Shown: piece by piece, positions 15,714 through 22,693 of the stretch | Numbering within the stretch: the stretch's first letter is position 1 | How the letters are laid out: each line of letters opens with the position of its first letter | Source: Patescibacteria group bacterium | GTDB lineage: Bacteria > Patescibacteriota > Gracilibacteria > JAHISY01 | DNA length: 27,412 nucleotides | NCBI GenBank assembly: GCA_018817365.1 | Contig: JAHISY010000031.1 | Location: 1-27,412, forward strand | Direction of reading: 5' to 3' | Notes under the pieces: model-generated | What the model saw: only the letters and a program-made list of their open reading frames with translations | The model's database searches: none | Told to the model about the DNA's origin: nothing | Program-made: the position numbers and the translations under genes

Positions 15714-15742
15714 ATCTTAGAATATATCTCTTTCTTTGTCAA
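15714..15742 (-). promoter_or_regulatory. Promoter of the structured leader and the anchored protein
   Basis: On the minus strand TTGACA (15742-15737), a 17-nt spacer and TAAGAT (15719-15714). This is the best sigma-70-type promoter in the window. Transcription should start near 15707. Confidence 0.7.
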
Positions 15743-15810
15743 GTCCCAAAAATCTACAATTGCGGAAAAAACGAGCCTTCGCGACCCTCCCGCTGCCGCG
15801 TTTTTTGGAT

Positions 15811-15816
15811 TAAAAT
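15811..15816 (+). promoter_or_regulatory. -10 box for leaderless tmk-like mRNA
   Basis: TAAAAT, then 8 nt, then the GTG start of the kinase gene. No Shine-Dalgarno is present. Confidence 0.5.
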
Positions 15817-15824
15817 ACATTCCC

Positions 15825-16613
15825 GTGGCAGGTAAATTTATCGCAATTTACGGAGTCAATAACATCGGCAAAAGCACGCAGACTTCCCTCCTCGTGCAGC
15901 GGCTGGTGAATGTCGGTGTGCGCGTGGAATATTTCAAATACCCGCTTTATGATCTCGATCCGACCGGCAAAATGCTGAATGAGATTCTCCGAGGCAAGCA
16001 AAAACGAAGCGTGCAGTCGATGATTGAATTTTTTGAAGGAACAAGTGTCCGCCGACCGAACATGAAGCGTAAACCCAGCGTGGTTTTTCGCAAACAGCCC
16101 ATCGCGCCGAAAGAAATCCGGCAGCGCGTCACCGAGGAAGAATTGCAGATGTGGTATTCGTTGAATCGGTATCAATTCGACCCGCAGATTCGCAAAAAAC
16201 TCGCGAGCGGAATCTCGATTGTGGCGGAAGATTACACCGGCACGGGACTGGCGTGGGGAGATGCGAAAGGCGCGGATCTCGATTGGCTCGTCGGGGTGAA
16301 TAAATTTTTGCGGAAACCCGATCTCGAAATTTTGATCAACGGAGAGCGGTTTTTGGCAGGCAAGGAGAAACTCCACCTCCACGAATCAAGCGATCGGCTA
16401 ATCGGGAAAGCGCGGAAAAGTTTTTTGAAGCTCGCGAAAAAAAATAGATGGCGGATAGTGAACGCGAACCAATCGATTGAAAAGGTGAGCGAAGACATTT
16501 GGCAAGTGGTAGAACAGCTCTTCAAAAAAAGCGAGATTTATAAAAGTGGAGACGTTGCGCGCAGTATCTCTACTTTCACCAGCTGGCAGAGTAAATCAAC
16601 CGGTTCGCCGTAA
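15825..16613 (+). CDS. tmk: Thymidylate kinase-like protein
   Basis: The 262-residue protein has the P-loop GVNNIGKST (10-18) and the TMK-type signature EDYTGTGLAWG (135-145), which corresponds to the DRYxxSxxAYQ of dTMP kinases. It probably phosphorylates dTMP or a related nucleotide. It is longer than the usual 200-215 residues: an extra stretch lies around 58-110 (rich in R, K and E), and the last 22 residues come from a REP element (SGDVARSIST) and sequence beyond it. Asp to Glu at the first position of DRY is unusual. The substrate is thus less certain than the fold. The GTG start is supported by a -10 box 8 nt upstream. Confidence 0.75.
   Translation: MAGKFIAIYGVNNIGKSTQTSLLVQRLVNVGVRVEYFKYPLYDLDPTGKMLNEILRGKQKRSVQSMIEFFEGTSVRRPNMKRKPSVVFRKQPIAPKEIRQRVTEEELQMWYSLNRYQFDPQIRKKLASGISIVAEDYTGTGLAWGDAKGADLDWLVGVNKFLRKPDLEILINGERFLAGKEKLHLHESSDRLIGKARKSFLKLAKKNRWRIVNANQSIEKVSEDIWQVVEQLFKKSEIYKSGDVARSISTFTSWQSKSTGSP
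16546..16573. repeat. REP copy forming the 3' end of the tmk-like gene
   Basis: This 28-bp copy matches the REP at 5857-5884 except at four positions (one A to G, and ACG to GTA). It is read as SGDVARSIST in the kinase, the same frame as DVARNVST in the transposase. Confidence 0.75.
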
Positions 16614-16724
16614 GTTAACCCCAAATGTCTAGGGAGTTTCGGCTATCGACAATTAGCAAACTTCCATTTTTCAAAATCCAATTTCTAAAAAGGTTGGTGT
16701 TCCCCGGGGCTTCCTGAAAAAGTT

Positions 16725-16754
16725 TTGCATTTCCGTTCGCTCCCACCCTAAAAT
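16725..16754 (+). promoter_or_regulatory. Candidate promoter for the HU gene
   Basis: TTGCAT (16725-16730), an 18-nt spacer, then TAAAAT (16749-16754). The -10 is good and the -35 weak. Transcription would start about 25 nt before the HU ATG. No other signal is supported in 16614-16724. Confidence 0.4.
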
Positions 16755-16785
16755 TAAGGTGGTTTATTTTTTAACCTCCTTCCCG

Positions 16786-17061
16786 ATGAATCGCCAAGAA
16801 CTCATCGAAGCTCTCGCTTCGAGAATAGGTCTCAGCAAACGGCTCGTGACCGAGATGTTGGAAGGTCTCATCGCCACCATCACCGCTGAGCTCAAAAAGG
16901 GGAAAAACGTGACGGTGACCGGCTTCGGCACCTTCCGCGTCAGCCATCGCGCTGCCCGCAACGGAGTGAGCCCTCGCAACCCGCAGCAGCGGATTCAAAT
17001 CCCAGCTCTCAAAGTTCCCGCTTTCCGCGCGGGCAAAACTTTGAAAGATGCGATTCGATAA
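16786..17061 (+). CDS. HU/IHF-family nucleoid protein
   Basis: A 91-residue DNA-bending protein of normal HU length. It begins MNRQELIEALASRIGLSKR and continues with the dimer core LEGLIATITAELKKGKNVTVTGFGTF. The DNA-binding arm contains the conserved RNP (SPRNPQQRIQIPA), and the end KVPAFRAGKTLKDAI is typical. The start was set at MNRQEL, where HU proteins begin, and not at an upstream GTG that adds nine residues. No Shine-Dalgarno is present; the T/C-rich stretch before the ATG has CCTCC instead. It probably forms homodimers that compact DNA and may assist the repair proteins encoded nearby. Confidence 0.95.
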   Translation: MNRQELIEALASRIGLSKRLVTEMLEGLIATITAELKKGKNVTVTGFGTFRVSHRAARNGVSPRNPQQRIQIPALKVPAFRAGKTLKDAIR

Positions 17062-17106
17062 ATCGTTTCACATTTTTGGATAACGGGACATCTGTTTTTT
17101 GTTTGC

Positions 17107-18300
17107 CTAATTTTTTAGAATTTGAATTCCGGGAAGCTCTTGTCCTTCGAGAAATTCGAGCATCGCGCCCCCGCCGGTAGAAATGTGCGTGAATTTTTTC
17201 GCGGGGATTTTGAATTTTTTTAGCGCGGCAATCGTATCCCCTCCGCCGAGAATCGTGGTGGCAGAAGTTTCCGCGCAAGCTTGCGCGATTGCTTTCGTAC
17301 CAGCTTCGAATAGTTTGATTTCGAATAAACCGACCGGTCCATTCCACACCACCATCCCCGCCTTTTTGATGATTTCGGAAAAGCGACGAGCGGTAGTTTC
17401 ACCGATATCGAGAATTTTCATATTGGGAGGAATCGCATCCGCGCGGAAGGCAAAAGTTTTTGGCTGATTGCTAAGCTCCTCGTTCGAATCGACGCAGACG
17501 ACATCCTCCGGCAACACGAATTCGCAACCGTGAGAATTTGCCAAATTCAAAATCTCCCGCGCAAGATCAGCTTTGTCCGGTTCGCGCAAACTCTCCCCCA
17601 CTTCGAATCCTTCGGCTGCCAGAAAAGTATTCGCGATCCCCCCGCCGAGCAGAATCGTATTCGCGAGTTCACTGAACTTTTTGAGCACCCCGATTTTCGT
17701 ATCAATCTTCGCGCCGCCGAGAACGAGCACAAGCGGCTTCGCCGGATTCTCAAAAACTCGCGCGAGTTCGCTAGTTTCTTTTTCGAGCAAAAAACCCGCT
17801 GCTGCTGGCAAAAACTCCGCAATCCCGAAACTGGAAGCATGCGCGCGATGCGCCACCCCGAAAGCATCATTCACAAAAAGATCACCGAGCTTCGCAAGTT
17901 GTTTTACAAATTCGGAATTATTTTCTTTTTCCTCGGGGTGGAAGCGCGTATTTTCGAGAAGCAATACGTCTCCTTCCTCCAACTTTTCAACAATTTTCTC
18001 AACCTCGCTCCCCACGCAATCATCCGTTTTTTTAATCTTACATTTCAAAATCTCGCCTAATTTTCGAGCAACGGGATCAAGCCGTAGTTCGTCGACGATT
18101 TTTCCTTTCGGTCTGCCGAGATGCGAGAGGAGAATAATTTTTGCGCCGGCTTTTCGCAGAAATTCAATCGTGGGCAGACTCGCGCGAATCCGAGAATCAT
18201 CAACCACCTTTCCGTCTTTAAGCGGAACATTGAAATCCACGCGCAACAAAACTCGTGCTCCTTTCAACTTTTTCGCCTCGCGAATCGTTTTCAATTTCAC
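17107..18300 (-). CDS. pgk: Phosphoglycerate kinase
   Basis: PGK makes ATP from 1,3-bisphosphoglycerate in glycolysis. The protein is full length (397 aa). Motifs: RVDFNVPL near the start, LLSHLGRPKGK, LLENTRFHPEE, LVLGGAKIDTKIGVL, VWNGPVGLFE, and GGGDTIAALKKF...HISTGGGAMLEFLEG at the end. The start is GTG and overlaps the ribH stop (GTGA), so the two genes are translationally coupled, which is an odd pairing of glycolysis with riboflavin synthesis. It is the last gene of the hisC-to-pgk run. Confidence 0.97.
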   Translation of the reverse strand: MKLKTIREAKKLKGARVLLRVDFNVPLKDGKVVDDSRIRASLPTIEFLRKAGAKIILLSHLGRPKGKIVDELRLDPVARKLGEILKCKIKKTDDCVGSEVEKIVEKLEEGDVLLLENTRFHPEEKENNSEFVKQLAKLGDLFVNDAFGVAHRAHASSFGIAEFLPAAAGFLLEKETSELARVFENPAKPLVLVLGGAKIDTKIGVLKKFSELANTILLGGGIANTFLAAEGFEVGESLREPDKADLAREILNLANSHGCEFVLPEDVVCVDSNEELSNQPKTFAFRADAIPPNMKILDIGETTARRFSEIIKKAGMVVWNGPVGLFEIKLFEAGTKAIAQACAETSATTILGGGDTIAALKKFKIPAKKFTHISTGGGAMLEFLEGQELPGIQILKN

Positions 18301-18713
18301 GCCTCAATTTTAGCAAGCTCGCTGGCAAGCTGCACCGCCGCCGCCGCAAACTCCGCTCCCCGCTTCGCTCGCGTTTCCGCCTGTTTTTTATTTTCAACTG
18401 TGAGTACGCCAAAAATCACGGGCTGCGCGAATTCGACTCCGAGATCGGCAATCTTGCGCGCGCAATTTCCAGCAACGAAATCGAAGTGGGCAGTCTCGCC
18501 GCGAACGACAACTCCGAGACAAACCACACCGTCAAATTTTTTCGAGAGCAGAATTTTCTTCGCGAGCGTGGGAATTTCGAATGCGCCGGGTACGCGAAAC
18601 TCCTCGAACTCCACACCCTCATCTTTTAATTTTGCGAAACAGCTCGCCCGCAATTTTTCAAGCGCACTTCCTGCTTTTTCGGAGAATCGGGATGAAACAA
18701 TGGCAAGCTTCAT
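18297..18713 (-). CDS. ribH: 6,7-dimethyl-8-ribityllumazine synthase
   Basis: Lumazine synthase joins the ribityl pyrimidine with dihydroxybutanone phosphate, the step before riboflavin synthase. The 138-residue protein shows LAIVSSRF at the start, VPGAFEIP for substrate binding, LGVVVRGETAHFDFVA with the catalytic His, and PVIFGVLTVEN. It is slightly short but complete. The start was set at MKLAIVSS, where homology begins, 5 nt after the AbiEii-like stop. It is separated from ribE by the toxin-antitoxin pair. Confidence 0.94.
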   Translation of the reverse strand: MKLAIVSSRFSEKAGSALEKLRASCFAKLKDEGVEFEEFRVPGAFEIPTLAKKILLSKKFDGVVCLGVVVRGETAHFDFVAGNCARKIADLGVEFAQPVIFGVLTVENKKQAETRAKRGAEFAAAAVQLASELAKIEA

Positions 18714-18718
18714 AGAAT

Positions 18719-19345
18719 TTAAAATTCTAAGCGGACCACCTCGTCTGTGAAAAATCTTTTTACCTTCTCCCAACTTACTGGTTTCAACATTTGCGGCAAC
18801 GGTTCTTCGTCCGCATCAGTAAAATAGATAAGGCTTTTTTTGATATGTAAAAGATTAAAAGATATTGCCGCGTATTTTTTCTCAAAAAGTTTGAATATCT
18901 TTTCCAAGGGAAGCTTTTCTCTAACTAAAAAATAAAGATCGATAAAATCGCGCTTCGTCCCGCGCGAAGCTATCGCATCCAACTTCATGCAAGCAATGTC
19001 CTCAATAGCCGCAATCTGGAATCCGGAAAAATCTGACAAATCGCCTAATAATGGATATTTGTATCCCAAAAAAGAAATTTTCACTTTATCTAGCGAACCA
19101 CTGATCGTTTGTTTTTCTTTTTGAAAAAGTTCGAATTTACCAAGTTCGGATAATTTTAGAGGCAAGTCTTTTGAATCAAAATCAGTTGCGGAAAAAAAAT
19201 CCAAATCTTCCGAAAAACGATGTCCCAACTGCAAAGCCAGCCCTGTTCCACCCGCAAGATAAAACTGTTTTGCAAAACCCAGTCCGCTAATTTTTTTCAG
19301 CGCGTGAGCAGTGGACAACGGTAAAATTTCCTGATGCAGCTTCAC
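18719..19345 (-). CDS. AbiEii/MenT-type nucleotidyltransferase toxin
   Basis: This 208-residue protein matches the nucleotidyltransferase toxin family of AbiEii. The key motif is YLAGGTGLALQLGHRFSEDLDFF, which holds the GG[ST] of the nucleotide fold and the metal-binding DLD. A second family motif is ASRGTKRDFIDLYFLV. Members of this family act as toxins by adding nucleotides to target RNAs; the target here is not known. Its ATG overlaps the stop of the DUF6922 gene (ATGA), the tight coupling typical of toxin-antitoxin pairs. The stop is 5 nt from ribH. Confidence 0.85.
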   Translation of the reverse strand: MKLHQEILPLSTAHALKKISGLGFAKQFYLAGGTGLALQLGHRFSEDLDFFSATDFDSKDLPLKLSELGKFELFQKEKQTISGSLDKVKISFLGYKYPLLGDLSDFSGFQIAAIEDIACMKLDAIASRGTKRDFIDLYFLVREKLPLEKIFKLFEKKYAAISFNLLHIKKSLIYFTDADEEPLPQMLKPVSWEKVKRFFTDEVVRLEF

Positions 19346-19575
19346 TTTTTACTAAAAATTAGTTTCCAAAAAATTTTACTTTTAGGAGAAATTTGGCGAC
19401 TATTGGCGGAAATCTTTTTAAGCCTGCTAGCGGGATATTCTTTCATCAGCCAACGGGCAGCTTTTTCGTCACCCAATTCCAAAATTCTTTCAGCTATATA
19501 TTTTTCATGCTTTTTGCTGTCCAGCAAACTAAAGTCCGTGTCCCAAAAGTATTTTTGAAGGTGAGCAGCTAACAT
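19342..19575 (-). CDS. DUF6922-like protein, probable antitoxin
   Basis: A 77-residue protein of the type KYFWDTDFSLLDSKKHEKYIAERILELGDEKAARWLMKEY, which I recognise as DUF6922, a small domain usually found just upstream of AbiEii-like toxins. The C-terminal part (RQISPKSKIFWKLIF) also fits. The antitoxin role is inferred from the neighbour and the ATGA overlap, not from a DNA-binding fold. It starts 12 nt after the ribE stop. Confidence 0.7.
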   Translation of the reverse strand: MLAAHLQKYFWDTDFSLLDSKKHEKYIAERILELGDEKAARWLMKEYPASRLKKISANSRQISPKSKIFWKLIFSKK

Positions 19576-19587
19576 AATAACTCTATT

Positions 19588-20208
19588 TTACTTGCATTTC
19601 AGTAATTTCGCAACATGTTTCGCGAGCAAATCCGCCTCGACATTCACCCGCTCACCGACTTCGCGAATCCCGAGATTTGTTTCTTTCAACGTGTGCGGAA
19701 TAATCCCTACTTCAATTTTGTTTCCGCGAATTGAAATAACCGTGAGTGAAATCCCGTCGAGCGCGATTGAACCTTTTTCGACAACGAGCCGCGACAAATT
19801 TTTCGGAATTGCGAGCGTGAAAATTTTGGAATTTTTATCTTTTTTAATCGCAAGAATTTTCGCGACCCCGTCGATGTGACCGGAAACAAAGTGCCCGTCG
19901 AAACTGCCCGATACACCGACCGGTCTTTCCAAATTCACGCGCGAACCAATCTTGAAGTCGCCGAAATTCGTGCGGCGGAGAGTTTCGGGCATCGACTCGA
20001 CGGTGAAATTAGCGCCACGCTTGTTAACACCGCGCTTGAGCATGGTGTTAACGGTAACGACAGTGTGGCACGCGCCGTTGATTGCGACGGAATCACCGAT
20101 TTTTAAATTTTTCGAAATTCGCGGCGCGCAGATCTCGAACGCCGTATTTTCACAATCGCTCATAATTTTTTTAACCGTGCCGATCTCAGTGATAATTCCA
20201 GTGAACAT
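19588..20208 (-). CDS. ribE: Riboflavin synthase (alpha subunit type)
   Basis: Riboflavin synthase converts two lumazines into riboflavin and a pyrimidine that RibH reuses. The 206-residue protein has the two lumazine-binding repeats: MFTGIITEIGTVKK...GDSVAINGACHTV...ETLRRTNFGDFKIGSRVNLERP and GHFVSGHIDGVAKI...VEKGSIALDGISLTV...IIPHTLKETNLG. The start was set at MFTGII, the invariant N-terminus. Residues 53-62 (VNTMLKRGVN) are encoded by a palindrome and look like an insertion. The upstream gene ends 53 nt away, and a 9-bp repeat array lies between. Confidence 0.95.
   Translation of the reverse strand: MFTGIITEIGTVKKIMSDCENTAFEICAPRISKNLKIGDSVAINGACHTVVTVNTMLKRGVNKRGANFTVESMPETLRRTNFGDFKIGSRVNLERPVGVSGSFDGHFVSGHIDGVAKILAIKKDKNSKIFTLAIPKNLSRLVVEKGSIALDGISLTVISIRGNKIEVGIIPHTLKETNLGIREVGERVNVEADLLAKHVAKLLKCK
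20023..20052. repeat. 30-bp palindromic insertion in ribE
   Basis: GTTAACACC at 20023-20031 pairs with GGTGTTAAC at 20044-20052 around a 12-nt loop. It spans exactly ten codons and encodes VNTMLKRGVN in ribE, in a stretch where riboflavin synthases are usually shorter. Confidence 0.5.
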
Positions 20209-20212
20209 GAGT

Positions 20213-20257
20213 GGGAGTATTGAGACTGTTAGGAATATTAGGAATGTTAGGACTCGT
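20213..20257 (+). repeat. Degenerate 9-bp repeat array A (consensus RGGAATRTT)
   Basis: Five 9-bp units in a row: GGGAGTATT, GAGACTGTT, AGGAATATT, AGGAATGTT, AGGACTCGT. It fills the gap between the histidinol phosphatase gene and ribE. The same unit makes up arrays B and C. Confidence 0.65.
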
Positions 20258-20261
20258 GAAT

Positions 20262-21092
20262 TCAAATCTCCACAAATTCTCTTTCTCTTTTCGCGTGGAA
20301 TACAACCGCTTTTTCATAGCCAACCTTTTTCGCAAGTTCTTTTGCTGCTTCAAAATTTTCCGCGATCCGATCGGTCGAGTGCGCATCGGAGTTCAGCGTG
20401 ATCGGAATTTTTCTTTCGAAAGCAGCCGCCAAAAGCTCCTCGCTCGGATACCAATCGCGACACGGCTTCCGCAGCCCCGCGCTCGAAATTTCCAAAATCA
20501 TTTTAGAATCAGCGAGCGCGTCGAGAGCAGGCTTTGCCAATTCGAGAATTTTTGAATTTTTCGGCAGTGGATATTCGTCGTTGAATTTTTTGATCAAATC
20601 GAGATGACCGGCGATATCGAATAAATTCGAGCTGACCATTTTCGAATATTCGAGAAAATATTTTTGGTAAATCTCTCCCACGTTTTTGAAGTTCGAGAAA
20701 CCCATTTTCCAATCTTTTTCATAATCGAACCCCCATTTACCAAGAAAATGCACCGAGCCGATCGTGTAATCGAAATTTCCTTTTTGAATCAGGTCTTTCG
20801 TCCACGGAATGTTTTCCTCACCGAGCCAGTCAATCTCGCAGCCTTTGAGAACTTCAATCTTCCTCGCGAATTCTTTCTGAAGCTTTTCAATTTCCGCGAG
20901 GAATTCGTCCCACCCTCTCGCGCCGCGAACTTCGTTCGGCGGATCGTCGTGGTAGCGAAATGTCGGCAGCCGCGGCGAGTGTTCGGAAATCCCGTAAATT
21001 TTTAAACCTTTCGCAATCGCAGCTTCCACCATTTCCCGAGCGGAATTCTCTCCGTCTTGTTGCCGAGTGTGAGAATGAAAATCGAAAATCAT
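20262..21092 (-). CDS. PHP-type histidinol-phosphatase
   Basis: This 276-residue PHP-domain protein should remove phosphate from L-histidinol phosphate. Metal-binding motifs: FDFHSHT at the start, ISEHSP, CEIDWLG, GSVHFLGKW, DIAGHLDL and LNSDAHSTDRI; this set matches the HisJ/HisK group. The start was set at MIFDFHSHT, where PHP proteins begin; its ATG overlaps the hisC stop (ATGA). HisC makes its substrate, so the overlap pairs two consecutive steps of histidine synthesis. The dehydrogenase HisD and the earlier genes are not in the window. Confidence 0.87.
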   Translation of the reverse strand: MIFDFHSHTRQQDGENSAREMVEAAIAKGLKIYGISEHSPRLPTFRYHDDPPNEVRGARGWDEFLAEIEKLQKEFARKIEVLKGCEIDWLGEENIPWTKDLIQKGNFDYTIGSVHFLGKWGFDYEKDWKMGFSNFKNVGEIYQKYFLEYSKMVSSNLFDIAGHLDLIKKFNDEYPLPKNSKILELAKPALDALADSKMILEISSAGLRKPCRDWYPSEELLAAAFERKIPITLNSDAHSTDRIAENFEAAKELAKKVGYEKAVVFHAKREREFVEI

Positions 21093-22114
21093 TTCAGAAT
21101 TTTCTTGATAGCAGAAATCAACTTCGTATTTTCGGTAGGTGAACCGACCGTAATCCGGAGGCAATTTTCCAAACTTTTTTTCGCCGAGAAGTCGCGAGCG
21201 ACAATTCCATATTTTTTGATCAAATTCTCGTAAATTTTTGTCGCGTTAATTTCGGGAGAAAATTTTATAAGCAAGAAATTCGCATCCGACAAAAAAACAG
21301 TCAGTCCTAAATCCCGCAATTTTCCCGCAAGTTTTTCTCTCTCCGCAAGAATTTTTTGCACTCCTGCCTCCATCTTTTTTTGCAAATTCAAAGCCTTTTC
21401 TGCAAGCTTTTGTGAAAGCGCGTCGACGGAATACGGAGAGCGCACCTTCGCGAGAATCTCCACAATTTGGGAATCCATCAAACCATAACCAACCCGCAAA
21501 CCCGCGAGTCCCCACGCTTTCGAAAAAGTGCGAAGAATCACAAGATTCGAATATTTTTTGAGTAGAGGAACGACGGATTTTTGCGGTGAAAATTCAATGT
21601 AAGCCTCGTCCACGACGACGATTTTTTTGGCGCGAAGAATCTTCTCAACATCCGCGAGAGGAATCGTTCGCCCCGTCGGATTATTCGGCGAGCAGAGGAA
21701 AACGAGTTTTGTTTTTTTGGAAATTGCCGCGAGAAATTTTTCTGCATCGAGTGAAAAATCTTTTTCGAGCGAAGCCTCGCGAACTCGCAGTCCGAGTAAA
21801 TTCGCGAAAACTCGATACATTGAAAAAGTCGGCGTGAAAGTCAGAATTTCTTCATTCGCCTCCACGAAACTCAGCAGCAGCAACCAAATAATTTCGTCGC
21901 TGCCATTCCCTACCAAAATCTGATTAGGCTTAACTTTCACATACCTCGCTAATTCTTTCCGTAAATTCTCCGCGAACGGATCAGGGTAGCGATTTAGCTC
22001 CACTCCCGCCACTTCACCCAAAACGCTGCCGAGCGAATTTTCGTTCGCGTCGAGAAAAATCTTTGCCGAAGTAATTAAGCTTCTTGCGGAAGAATACGCG
22101 AGAGAATTCCGCAC
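21089..22114 (-). CDS. hisC: Histidinol-phosphate aminotransferase
   Basis: HisC is a PLP-dependent class I/II aminotransferase acting before histidinol phosphatase. The 341-residue protein shows LDANENSLG near the start, GNGSDEIIWLLL, SPNNPTG (142-148), VVVDEAYIEF with D169 and Y172, and RTFSKAWGLAGLRVGYG with the PLP lysine K199. It ends with LRITVGSPTEN. The start GTG at 22114 was chosen because it is the only normal start in the open frame upstream of the conserved LDANEN; the frame stays open further but has no ATG/GTG/TTG that fits. The stop overlaps the phosphatase start. Confidence 0.93.
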   Translation of the reverse strand: MRNSLAYSSARSLITSAKIFLDANENSLGSVLGEVAGVELNRYPDPFAENLRKELARYVKVKPNQILVGNGSDEIIWLLLLSFVEANEEILTFTPTFSMYRVFANLLGLRVREASLEKDFSLDAEKFLAAISKKTKLVFLCSPNNPTGRTIPLADVEKILRAKKIVVVDEAYIEFSPQKSVVPLLKKYSNLVILRTFSKAWGLAGLRVGYGLMDSQIVEILAKVRSPYSVDALSQKLAEKALNLQKKMEAGVQKILAEREKLAGKLRDLGLTVFLSDANFLLIKFSPEINATKIYENLIKKYGIVARDFSAKKSLENCLRITVGSPTENTKLISAIKKILK

Positions 22115-22144
22115 GCTTTTTTTGGCGAGATTTTGAATCTTGGT

Positions 22145-22180
22145 AAGAATGTTGAGAATATTAAGAGTGTTGGGAATGTT
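22145..22180 (+). repeat. Degenerate 9-bp repeat array B
   Basis: Four units: AAGAATGTT, GAGAATATT, AAGAGTGTT, GGGAATGTT. It lies 30 nt upstream of the hisC start. Units have the same strand sense as array A. Confidence 0.65.
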
Positions 22181-22248
22181 ATACCGCTTCGCAACATAAA
22201 CATTGCCGTTTACGCTTTTTGTAAATTGATTTTAGGAATTATTGAGCA

Positions 22249-22311
22249 AACATCCCAATCATCTTAGCATTCCCAATAATCCTAATGCTCCTACAATATC
22301 CTAATACCTCC
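22249..22311 (-). repeat. Degenerate 9-bp repeat array C, opposite orientation
   Basis: Seven units of 8-10 bp. On the plus strand they include AATCATCTT, AGCATTCCC, AATAATCCT, AATGCTCCT and AATACCTCC, the complement of the units in arrays A and B. With array B it could form a long imperfect hairpin. The gap 22115-22450 holds arrays B and C, a TAAAAT at 22347-22352 and the first recQ-start copy; I see no gene in it. Confidence 0.55.
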
Positions 22312-22358
22312 CTCTTAATTTTAACAAAACTTTAACTTTCGCCTGTTAAAATAATTCC

Positions 22359-22390
22359 CCTTTTTAAATTCATGTTAAATCTTCTCAAAA
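22359..22390 (+). repeat. First copy of the recQ 5' end (truncated)
   Basis: It contains CCTTTTTAAATTC and then 19 bp starting ATGTTAAATCTTCTC that are identical to the first 19 bp of recQ. After that the sequences part, apart from a short CTACGA match. The reading frame that starts here is not a gene; it is antisense to the HicA-like gene. Confidence 0.7.
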
Positions 22391-22450
22391 ACTACGATTT
22401 ACCAAAACCAGTTCAGACAAAAAAGCTTCACGTCCCCACAACACAGCATT

Positions 22451-22693
22451 TTAATTTTTTTTGTCTTTCCGCCAAAGCGGACGAGAAATTCCAGTTTGTT
22501 TGGCGAAAACTAACATTTCTTTTGCTGAAAAAGATTTCCAGCCCATATCAACTTCCGTATACATCTTGGTTTCTAAGTTTTGAAAACATTTATGGTCACC
22601 TCTTTTTTTCTTTTTTATCTCAACAAAACCATTCCCTTTCAAGAATTTAATTATTTCTTTTGGTTTCCAGTTTTTCAAAACTATTCTACTCAT
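22451..22693 (-). CDS. HicA-like mRNA interferase toxin
   Basis: An 80-residue protein of the HicA/YcfA type: a start such as KPKEIIKFLKGNGFVEIKKKKRGDHKCF matches the family's double-stranded-RNA-binding-like fold, with the usual GSHh motif present as GDHK (the His is kept, Ser is Asp). The middle TEVDMGWKSFSAKEMLVFAKQTGIS fits the family's last strand and helix. HicA toxins cleave mRNA. The gene directly follows the HicB-like gene: the stop TAA and this ATG are adjacent. Both run against recQ and lie between two copies of its start. Confidence 0.65.
   Translation of the reverse strand: MSRIVLKNWKPKEIIKFLKGNGFVEIKKKKRGDHKCFQNLETKMYTEVDMGWKSFSAKEMLVFAKQTGISRPLWRKDKKN

Noticed and set aside
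22115..22225. Longer hisC N-terminus through array B
   Set aside because: The frame is open but has no ATG, GTG or TTG that fits, and it would translate repeat sequence upstream of the conserved N-terminus.
20213..22311. 9-bp repeat arrays considered as a CRISPR
   Set aside because: Units are 9 bp with no unique spacers and no cas genes are nearby.
22372..22650. Plus-strand reading frame of 92 codons starting MLNLLKNYD
   Set aside because: Its start is a copy of the recQ 5' end; the rest is antisense to the HicA-like gene and has no protein-like pattern.
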